Shown here: positions 1 to 5,023 of the stretch, piece after piece
How the letters are laid out: every line of letters begins with the position of its first letter
How positions within the stretch are numbered: position 1 is the first letter of the stretch
Assembly: GCA_002406055.1 (NCBI GenBank)
Contig: DHMZ01000088.1
Span: forward strand, 2,313 to 10,169
Origin: Spirochaetales bacterium UBA4629
GTDB lineage: Bacteria; Spirochaetota; Spirochaetia; Sphaerochaetales; Sphaerochaetaceae
Length of the DNA: 7,857 nt
Direction: 5' to 3'
Notes under the pieces: model-generated
The model's input: the letters and a program-made list of their open reading frames with translations, nothing else
Databases searched by the model: none
What the model was told of the DNA's origin: nothing
Program-made: the position numbers and the translations under genes

Positions 1-464
1 TCAATTGCTATTCCGACACCTTCAAGATGACAATTGGCCTCTTCTACGATATCGAGTAGACCTTGCACAGCATTTCCTTTAGCCATAAAGTCGTCGATAA
101 TCAATACATTATCTGTACTCTTTAACCATTCTTTAGAAACAATTAATGTAAACTTTTTTTTGTATGTATATGACCATACTTCACTTTTGAATAGTCCACT
201 TTCAATATTATCACTCTTAGCTTTTTTAGCAAAAATAAGTGGTACTCCATATTCTTCGGCACATACAGTTGCCAATGGAATACCACTTGCTTCGGCTGTT
301 AAGACAACAGATACCTTTTCTGTGTCAAAATAAGCCTTAAAAGCCTTCGCTATCTCCCTGAGAAGAAGCGTATCGACACGATGGTTCAAAAAACCATCTA
401 CCTTAATAATGTTTCCAGGGAGGACCTTTCCTTCCTTAACAATTCTTTCTTGAAGTAATTGCAT
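1..464 (-). CDS. xpt: Xanthine phosphoribosyltransferase, 3' end missing at window edge
   Basis: Purine salvage enzyme that joins xanthine to PRPP to give XMP in the cytoplasm. The 154 visible codons match the Xpt family closely from the N terminus (KVDGFLNHRVD near residues 21-31, the Xpt counterpart of KVDSFLNHQID in Bacillus). The PRPP-binding signature LIIDDFMAKGNA lies at residues 121-132, and the EASGIPLA loop at 58-65 also fits. Bacillus Xpt is about 194 residues, so roughly 40 C-terminal residues lie outside the window. The ATG at 464-462 is chosen because AAAGG sits 7 nt upstream of it and the family N terminus aligns from there. The gene follows the tRNA terminator and has its own promoter candidate with a short leader, so it is probably an independent unit. 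A generic adenine/hypoxanthine PRT is less likely because of the FLNH segment. Confidence 0.9.
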   Translation of the reverse strand, partial: MQLLQERIVKEGKVLPGNIIKVDGFLNHRVDTLLLREIAKAFKAYFDTEKVSVVLTAEASGIPLATVCAEEYGVPLIFAKKAKSDNIESGLFKSEVWSYTYKKKFTLIVSKEWLKSTDNVLIIDDFMAKGNAVQGLLDIVEEANCHLEGVGIAI

Positions 465-487
465 GTAAGACCTTTGAAATATTAAGA

Positions 488-516
488 ATATTAAAAATCT
501 CTAACATAATAGCCAA
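488..516 (-). promoter_or_regulatory. Candidate sigma-70-type promoter of xpt
   Basis: Read on the minus strand, TTGGCT (516-511) and TAATAT (493-488) are separated by exactly 17 nt. The start site would fall near 481, giving a leader of about 17 nt that contains only the ribosome binding site. A second TAATAT lies at 484-479. The region is AT-rich, so chance matches are possible. The placement between the tRNA terminator and xpt is what makes the call reasonable. Confidence 0.5.
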
Positions 517-573
517 TAAATAACAACCGATTTTCAGTTTTTCTTTTTCGATTTTACAATTCGAATTTCTGGC

Positions 574-603
574 AAAAAAAATCCTTGCTGTTTTAAGCAA
601 GGA
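574..603 (-). terminator. Intrinsic terminator of the tRNA operon
   Basis: An 8-bp perfect stem (TCCTTGCT at 582-589 with AGCAAGGA at 596-603) encloses a 6-nt loop. On the minus strand it is followed by an unbroken run of eight T (581-574). It begins a few nucleotides after the last base of tRNA-Gly. A run of A precedes the stem on the minus strand's complement (603-608), so weak termination in the plus direction is also possible, but no plus-strand gene ends here. Confidence 0.92.
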
Positions 604-607
604 AAAA

Positions 608-679
608 AGCGGCGGACGGGAATCGGACCCGCGTGACCCACCTTGGCAAGGTGGTGCGTAACCACTACGCTACCGCCGC
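608..679 (-). tRNA. tRNA-Gly(GCC)
   Basis: A full cloverleaf can be folded. The acceptor stem is GCGGCGG with CCGCCGC and the discriminator base is T. The anticodon stem is CCACC/GGTGG around loop TTGCCAA, giving anticodon GCC. The T loop is GTCCGATTC-like. CCA is not encoded; the transcript runs straight into the T-rich start of the terminator. It is the last gene of the five-tRNA operon. Confidence 0.96.
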
Positions 680-693
680 AAGAGTTTTTGGTA

Positions 694-773
694 TGCGAGC
701 GGAGGGACTCGAACCCTCACACCGAGGCACTAGATCCTAAGTCTAGCGTGTATACCAATTTCACCACGCTCGC
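694..773 (-). tRNA. tRNA-Leu(TAG)
   Basis: The acceptor stem is GCGAGCG/CGCTCGC with discriminator A. The anticodon stem CTAGA/TCTAG encloses CTTAGGA, so the anticodon is TAG, which reads CUN leucine codons. The D arm holds the GGT typical of tRNA-Leu. The variable arm is short for a leucine tRNA, giving 80 nt in total. The T arm GAGGG-TTCGAGT-CCCTC is perfect. CCA is not encoded. Confidence 0.95.
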
Positions 774-784
774 GCGTTGAAATA

Positions 785-857
785 TGAGCCGCAAAGGGAT
801 CGAACCTTTGACCCACAGATTAAGAGTCTGTTGCTCTACCAGCTGAGCTAGCGGCCC
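785..857 (-). tRNA. tRNA-Lys(CTT)
   Basis: The acceptor stem GGGCCGC/GCGGCTC has one G-T pair and discriminator A. The anticodon stem ACAGA/TCTGT encloses CTCTTAA, giving anticodon CTT, which reads AAG. The D arm (GCTC-AGCTGGTA-GAGC) and T arm (AAAGG-TTCGATC-CCTTT) are standard. CCA is not encoded. The AAG-reading species fits the preference for AAG lysine codons in the downstream tig gene. Confidence 0.96.
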
Positions 858-868
858 ATTTATGAAAT

Positions 869-941
869 TGCGCCCTGCAGGACTCGAACCTGCAACCTGC
901 GGATTCGAAGTCCGACGCTCTATCCATTGAGCTAAGAGCGC
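869..941 (-). tRNA. tRNA-Arg(TCG)
   Basis: The acceptor stem GCGCTCT/AGGGCGC has one T-G pair and discriminator A. The anticodon loop CTTCGAA on the CGGA/TCCG stem gives anticodon TCG, which reads CGN-type arginine codons, mainly CGA. The D arm (GCTC-AATGGATA-GAGC) and T arm (TGCAG-GTTCGAGTC-CTGCA) pair well. CCA is not encoded. Confidence 0.95.
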
Positions 942-968
942 CCTCCCTCCCAAGAGTTGGAAGCAAAG

Positions 969-1041
969 GGTGGAAGAAGGGGCTCGAACCCTCGACAACC
1001 AGATCCACAATCTGGCGCTCTACCACTGAACTACTTCCACC
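969..1041 (-). tRNA. tRNA-His(GTG)
   Basis: First gene of the tRNA operon. The acceptor stem GTGGAAG/CTTCCAC is extended by a genome-encoded G at position -1 (base 1041) that pairs with discriminator C (base 969), the identity element of bacterial tRNA-His. The anticodon stem CCAGA/TCTGG encloses TTGTGGA, giving anticodon GTG. The T arm is intact. CCA is not encoded; the next base is a single C only. Confidence 0.96.
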
Positions 1042-1051
1042 ATGTTTGGTA

Positions 1052-1070
1052 GCAATGCGTTCGCCATTGC
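1052..1070 (-). other. Small hairpin in the tRNA operon leader
   Basis: GCAATG (1052-1057) and CATTGC (1065-1070) form a 6-bp stem with a 7-nt loop in the 5' leader, 10 nt ahead of tRNA-His. There is no T run, so it is not a terminator. It may simply shape the leader for RNase P processing; no function can be assigned. Confidence 0.4.
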
Positions 1071-1086
1071 AATTTCAACAAGAGAG

Positions 1087-1115
1087 ACTATAAAGAAACA
1101 ATCTTTTTGTGTCAA
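1087..1115 (-). promoter_or_regulatory. Strong sigma-70 promoter of the tRNA operon
   Basis: On the minus strand a perfect -35 box TTGACA (1115-1110) is followed by a 17-nt spacer and -10 box TATAGT (1092-1087), which matches consensus at five of six bases. Immediately upstream, 1116-1146 is almost pure A/T with A and T tracts, resembling an UP element as in stable-RNA promoters. The start site should fall near 1080, leaving about 40 nt of leader. The promoter lies 32 nt after the rarA stop, with no terminator seen between them. Confidence 0.88.
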
Positions 1116-1146
1116 CCTAATATTAACAAAAAAGTTATTTTTCTTT

Positions 1147-3351
1147 TCACTTTTCGCCTTTTATGCGATTTTCAACCTCATTTAGCTCACTTTTGTTTCT
1201 ATTCTCTACTCCTCGCCTATTACTTCTAATGATTGCAATGGTCGTTTTCCATTCAATTGTTTTATTTTTAAATGCATCAATAAACGATGATTTATCTACA
1301 AAGTATTTTTTGTAAGTATTCTCATACCAACTTTGAATCTGTTCTTCAGAAATAAAGCGAGGCTCAACCATTTCTTTATATGAAATTGATGCTTTTTCAA
1401 AAGTGCTCCTTACTTCCGCTTCTAATTCGGCCTTCGACCAAGAAAATAGTGGATTTCCTGATGAGTACAAAGCTCCTTCACATTTTAATAATTCTTCTTT
1501 TAATACACCTTGAGCAAAATCAGATAGTCTAGAAGAAAGCGAAGGGATTGTTTCAATTAAAGCACACTCTCCATCGTCCTCCAATCTACTTTTAATAAGA
1601 GGTAATACAGCTTTGTTTTCAGGTAAACGTGAAAGAACGTTTCTACCACTTATTGCCCCGAATCTCATCTTTTCATCAATTAAAGAGAATGACTCTAGAG
1701 GTGTAGATACTATTACTTCTGGTCTAAGAAGATCATCCATCTCTTTTGAAAAGTGATCTATCACATCCTTTTGCTCTTTTTTTTGTACTGTAGCAATCGA
1801 TAAGCCTTCAGGATTCTTTCTCATTAGAGGGTATAACAAGAGGCCATTAGAGGCATTAAGAACAAGAACATTTTCATGACGTCTTAAATCTAAATTTTCA
1901 TAGAGTAGGTCTACCAAAGCTAATAGATATGAGGGTCTATTAGTCATAGCTCTTCTTATCCAAATGTCTCTTTCTTTTGAAAAAGGTGTAAATGTGTAAT
2001 TTTCTAAGAAAGAATCATCAGAGCTACACTCTAACTGTGCCTCCCTCTTTCTAAGTACATCATCTCGAATCTTTCCTTCATATCCTATATTACTTGGCCT
2101 GTAGTATACTCTTCCTTGTAGTCCATTAGGGAGGTATTGCTGATTAACCCAGTGTCCTGTATAAGAATGAGGATATAAATACCCTTCTCCATGGCCAAAG
2201 CCTTCACTATCTCTTGAGTCATCTTTCAAGTGATTAGGTACTTCCCTGCTCTTTTCTTTTTCAATATCGCTAAGAGCATCAAAAAAGCCAAGAGTACTAT
2301 TGCTCTTAGGACATGTTGCAAGGTAAATAGCTGCATGAGAGAGGTGAAATCTTCCCTCAGGTAATCCAATTCTATCAAAAGCTTCTGCATCTGAGGTAAC
2401 AACTGTTATGGCATTTGGTTCTGCCATGCCAATATCTTCACATGCAGATATCATCATGCGACGAAAGATAAACCTTGGATCTTCACCAGCACTGACCATA
2501 CGAGCTAGCCAATATAGTGTTGCGTCAGGATCTGAACCTCTAATAGATTTTATGAAGGCAGATATTACATCAAAGTGATAATCACCTTCCTTATCATAGA
2601 GGACAACCTTTTTTTGAATAGATTCTTCTGCAACCTCTTTTGAAATGTATATAACGCTTCCTTCTTTAGGAGGATACTCTTCTGGTGTAGTTTCAACAGC
2701 AAGTTCTAGAGCATTTAAGAGGCTTCTTGCATCTCCTGAAGCAACTTCAATAAGATGCTCTAACGCTCCCTCTTCAAATTCAACTTTATATTTGCCATAA
2801 CCACGCTCTTTATCTGTTATGGCCTGCATAGCTATTTTTCTTAAATCTGTTTCATCAAGAGGCTTTAACTGAAAGATTCTTGATCTTGAAACAAGAGCCC
2901 TATTTACCTCAAAAAATGGATTTTCGGTAGTTGCTCCTATTAAGATAAATGTGCCATTTTCAACCCAAGGTAGAAGTGCATCCTGTTGGCTCTTATTCCA
3001 TCTGTGAACCTCATCAATAAAGAGTATTGTCCTCATTGAGTAGTGTTCGCGTCTCTCCTTTGCCTCATTTATCTCTTCACGTAATTCTTTTACGCCTGAT
3101 AGAACAGCATTGATTGTCGAGAAATGACTCTTTGTAGTATTCGCAATAACGCGCGCAAGGGTCGTCTTTCCAACACCAGGAGGGCCATAGAAAATGATAG
3201 ATGAAAGCTGGTCCATTTGAATTGCGCGACGAAGAAGTCTGCCTGGCCCTAAAATATGATCTTGTCCAACATATTCATCTAAATTTCTTGGTCTCATTCT
3301 AGAAGCAAGAGGCTCATTATTTAATTGAGGGAGAGAAAATAAATCTTCCAT
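1147..3351 (-). CDS. rarA: RarA/MgsA-type AAA+ ATPase fused to a methyltransferase-like C-terminal domain
   Basis: Replication-associated recombination protein A is a clamp-loader-like ATPase that acts at stalled replication forks. Residues 1-435 carry the family in full: Walker A GPPGVGKT (56-63), Walker B ILFIDE (109-114) followed by VHRWNKSQQD, sensor 1 GATTENP (139-145), arginine-finger segment LVSRSRIF (153-160), sensor 2 GDARSLLNAL (206-215) and the C-terminal RGSDPDATLYWLARM block (271-285). Ordinary RarA stops near 420-450 residues; this protein has 734. Residues about 445-711 look like a Rossmann methyltransferase: a strand and loop VLVLNASNG (495-502) where the SAM motif should be, and GRNVLSRLP (569-577) resembling the post-motif segment of class I enzymes. 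The glycine motif is degenerate, so catalysis is doubtful. The ATG lies 3 nt after the lipoprotein stop, with GGAG 7 nt upstream. Similar long forms are, from memory, known in spirochaetes. Confidence 0.9.
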   Translation of the reverse strand: MEDLFSLPQLNNEPLASRMRPRNLDEYVGQDHILGPGRLLRRAIQMDQLSSIIFYGPPGVGKTTLARVIANTTKSHFSTINAVLSGVKELREEINEAKERREHYSMRTILFIDEVHRWNKSQQDALLPWVENGTFILIGATTENPFFEVNRALVSRSRIFQLKPLDETDLRKIAMQAITDKERGYGKYKVEFEEGALEHLIEVASGDARSLLNALELAVETTPEEYPPKEGSVIYISKEVAEESIQKKVVLYDKEGDYHFDVISAFIKSIRGSDPDATLYWLARMVSAGEDPRFIFRRMMISACEDIGMAEPNAITVVTSDAEAFDRIGLPEGRFHLSHAAIYLATCPKSNSTLGFFDALSDIEKEKSREVPNHLKDDSRDSEGFGHGEGYLYPHSYTGHWVNQQYLPNGLQGRVYYRPSNIGYEGKIRDDVLRKREAQLECSSDDSFLENYTFTPFSKERDIWIRRAMTNRPSYLLALVDLLYENLDLRRHENVLVLNASNGLLLYPLMRKNPEGLSIATVQKKEQKDVIDHFSKEMDDLLRPEVIVSTPLESFSLIDEKMRFGAISGRNVLSRLPENKAVLPLIKSRLEDDGECALIETIPSLSSRLSDFAQGVLKEELLKCEGALYSSGNPLFSWSKAELEAEVRSTFEKASISYKEMVEPRFISEEQIQSWYENTYKKYFVDKSSFIDAFKNKTIEWKTTIAIIRSNRRGVENRNKSELNEVENRIKGEK

Positions 3352-3354
3352 AGA

Positions 3355-4062
3355 TCAACTCCAAAATGCTTTATAGGAAGGATTAGCATATACTGGATTA
3401 TTTCTAAGCTTTTCTTCTTCCTCTTTTAATATGGAATAGTACTTGTCTAGCGCTATGGATACAACACGGGAATAATCAATCTCTTTAACTCTAGGAATAT
3501 CTACCTCTTCCCCAATGAGAATAAGATTTGAATAAGCTGTCTTTATTTTATCACAAGCATCTTTACTTTCTCCAAATGCAAGACTTAGCTTCTCGCTATT
3601 TTCTTCTAAAGCAGAAAAAAGCAAACTAGATAGATAATCCCTTGTTACATTCTCAAGCGTATCTGTAATTAATACACCATCTTCAACATATATAGTTGGA
3701 TTGTTAGCCAGTTCTTCGGCAATGCTTAAAACATATTGAGGAAAATCATTAGCTATAGTCTCATTCACGACTTCGGCAACACTAGAAAGATACCTAGCTT
3801 TAATGTCGCTATAACTGGGAAGATACTTTTCATAAATTTTATATTCTTCTCTTAAAGCATCGCCAAAAAGAGAACTCTTGAAGCTCACTTCTTTAGTGTT
3901 TACAACCATATCTTCAGCAAGAACTAAAAGAGCTTCCTTTTCTTCTTTTATTGTTTCTTCACTTTGAGTAGTATCACTCTCTTTCGTAGAGAAGCTACTC
4001 ATAGAAGAACACGATGATAAAAGAAGTAAAAATATAAGAAAAAAAGAAAGAATATATCTCAC
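3355..4062 (-). CDS. Putative DUF4197-like lipoprotein
   Basis: Function unknown. The N terminus is a clear lipoprotein signal: short basic start, hydrophobic stretch (residues 4-15) and lipobox L15-S-S-C18, so the mature protein should be lipid-anchored at Cys18. A Ser/Thr/Glu-rich linker follows (19-45). The rest is predominantly helical. Two stretches resemble the DUF4197 family from memory: VEDGVLITDTLENVTRDYL (126-144) parallels the IEDAxxILxGGxxAATxYF block, and IALDKYYSILKEEEEKLRNN (203-222) parallels its C-terminal KALDGLFxxIAEEEKKIRxDP signature. The start is GTG at 4062-4060. An in-frame TAA (the sigma stop) lies just 3 nt upstream and no in-frame ATG precedes the lipobox. No good ribosome binding site is visible, so translation is probably coupled to the sigma gene. 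It is co-transcribed with rarA. Confidence 0.8.
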   Translation of the reverse strand: MRYILSFFLIFLLLLSSCSSMSSFSTKESDTTQSEETIKEEKEALLVLAEDMVVNTKEVSFKSSLFGDALREEYKIYEKYLPSYSDIKARYLSSVAEVVNETIANDFPQYVLSIAEELANNPTIYVEDGVLITDTLENVTRDYLSSLLFSALEENSEKLSLAFGESKDACDKIKTAYSNLILIGEEVDIPRVKEIDYSRVVSIALDKYYSILKEEEEKLRNNPVYANPSYKAFWS

Positions 4063-4065
4063 GCC

Positions 4066-4818
4066 TTAATAATACAAAGGAGAGAGCTTCTCTTCTAGTA
4101 TACTTAGCGCCCTTTTCCTCTTATTTATTATAGTAACAGTAGTAACACCAAACTTCTTGGCCATATCTTTATTTTTCATAGGTGGATTATCAAATAGCCC
4201 AAATGAGTGGACAATTATGTATTTTTCTTCAGCAGAAAGAGACATGACAGCTCTTTTTATTGCACTCTGATTTTCGCTCTCAATGTAGTCGTTTTCAATA
4301 TCTACGGAAGAAGCAAATATCTCTTCTGCAGTTTTATTGTCTTCAGTTAGCGGAGTGTCTAATGAATATACAACAGAATACTTTTGAGCATCATTAACAG
4401 TCTTATATGTCTTAGTCGATTTTATCTTTACACTCTTCATTATCTGACTATCTGTTTTTGACTCAGAACTACTCTTCTTTTCATCATTGATTCTTTTATT
4501 TAGAGAAGTAATATAGCGAGGAAGTCTAATCATTCTACTTTCGTTACTTAAAAATAAACGAATCTCTATCTCCATCGCCTTCTTTGAATATGAAAAGAAT
4601 CCATGGCGAGAGAAATCAAAGCTTTTGACAGCCTTACATAATCCGTATTGTGCAACACTTATTATGTCATCTTTGTATACCTCATATCCACTATATGAAA
4701 GATACTTCTTCGTAACACTCCTAACTAATGGCTCCATTCTTTTTAAATACATTGGAATTAAAGTTTCATCGTTTTTTGTTTTTTCGGCTAAAATAATAGT
4801 ATCTGACGCTCTTTCCAT
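4066..4818 (-). CDS. Divergent sigma-70-family RNA polymerase sigma factor
   Basis: The 250-residue protein has sigma regions 2, 3 and 4 but no region 1. Region 2.2, the core-binding helix, is DIISVAQYGLCKAVKSFD (51-68). Regions 2.3-2.4 span 74-95 and lead into RMIRLPRYI (95-103), which aligns without gaps to RTIRIPVHM of E. coli RpoD. A region 3.2-like YSLDTP lies at 151-156. Region 4 is 193-245 with a helix-turn-helix at 214-240. By that alignment many DNA-reading residues are replaced: W433 and W434 by K80 and A81, R436 and Q437 by E83 and I84, T440 by R87, R584 and E585 by T227 and V228, Q589 by N232. An alternative promoter specificity is therefore inferred. The start ATG follows GGGG by 8 nt. 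It heads the lipoprotein-rarA operon and is divergent from tig. It could be an RpoH/SigB-like group; no established name is justified. Confidence 0.85.
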   Translation of the reverse strand: MERASDTIILAEKTKNDETLIPMYLKRMEPLVRSVTKKYLSYSGYEVYKDDIISVAQYGLCKAVKSFDFSRHGFFSYSKKAMEIEIRLFLSNESRMIRLPRYITSLNKRINDEKKSSSESKTDSQIMKSVKIKSTKTYKTVNDAQKYSVVYSLDTPLTEDNKTAEEIFASSVDIENDYIESENQSAIKRAVMSLSAEEKYIIVHSFGLFDNPPMKNKDMAKKFGVTTVTIINKRKRALSILEEKLSPLYY

Positions 4819-4840
4819 AATTTACCCCATTTGCAAGTAA

Positions 4841-4846
4841 ATTCTA
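4841..4846 (-). promoter_or_regulatory. Weak candidate -10 box of the sigma operon
   Basis: TAGAAT on the minus strand matches TATAAT at five of six positions and lies 22 nt before the sigma start codon. No convincing -35 box is found 16-18 nt upstream, only a T run. The promoter may be read by another sigma factor, perhaps the encoded one. Confidence 0.25.
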
Positions 4847-4854
4847 AAAGAACA

Positions 4855-4877
4855 ACTAGGTCAAAAAATGTCCTAGT
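4855..4877. promoter_or_regulatory. Inverted repeat in the sigma/tig intergenic region
   Basis: ACTAGG (4855-4860) and CCTAGT (4872-4877) are exact inverted 6-mers separated by 11 nt. The spacing, about 17 bp centre to centre, is awkward for a simple 10-bp helical repeat, but the site sits where the -35 area of the sigma operon promoter would be. It could be a repressor or activator site, or a transcript hairpin with an A-rich loop. It is surrounded by repeated TCCTA units (4871, 4893, 4908). Confidence 0.35.
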
Positions 4878-4945
4878 ACTATTTTTTCTAGCTCCTATTT
4901 TCTTTTTTCCTATTTTTGTACTAAATTAATGAATAGTGCCGTCTA

Positions 4946-4974
4946 TGTACAAACGAAAGAAAAACGTTTATATT
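4946..4974 (+). promoter_or_regulatory. Candidate promoter of the tig-clpP-clpX operon
   Basis: TGTACA (4946-4951), matching TTGACA at four positions, and TATATT (4969-4974), matching TATAAT at five, are spaced by 17 nt. The start site would be near 4981, giving a leader of about 43 nt. No CIRCE-type or heat-shock operator was recognised. This is the best match to the standard consensus in the intergenic region, but its AT-richness weakens it. Confidence 0.4.
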
Positions 4975-5006
4975 TATTTGGCTATTAGCGTGTAATTATT
5001 TATTGC

Positions 5007-5013
5007 AAGGGAG
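5007..5013 (+). promoter_or_regulatory. Ribosome binding site that fixes the tig start
   Basis: AAGGGAG lies 10 nt before the ATG at 5024. The reading frame is open further upstream to a TTG at 5003, but that codon precedes this site and the seven extra residues have no counterpart in trigger factors. The ATG is therefore the start. Confidence 0.8.
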
Positions 5014-5023
5014 TCCCAATAAA

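Noticed and set aside
34..333. Plus-strand open frame of 99 codons
   Set aside because: It lies antisense within xpt, whose protein sequence is clearly conserved; no ribosome binding site or recognisable product.
465..581. Purine riboswitch ahead of xpt
   Set aside because: Xpt genes often have one, but the best promoter leaves only about 17 nt of leader and no three-way-junction pairing pattern or conserved core was found in the 117 nt.
717..1026. Two minus-strand open frames across the tRNA cluster
   Set aside because: They consist of translated tRNA genes (Leu, Lys, Arg, His) and are the usual spurious frames seen in tRNA arrays.
1147..1212. Repeat at the RarA C terminus (VENRNKSE and VENRIKGE)
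   Set aside because: The two copies use different codons and the tail is low-complexity and charged, so it is not convincing as a functional repeat.
4625..4840. Plus-strand 71-codon open frame opposite the sigma gene start
   Set aside because: Antisense to the conserved region 2 of the sigma factor; no family resemblance and no start signals.
4819..5023. CIRCE or other heat-shock operator ahead of tig-clpP-clpX
   Set aside because: No TTAGCACTC-N9-GAGTGCTAA-like inverted repeat is present; the only inverted repeat is the unrelated ACTAGG/CCTAGT pair.
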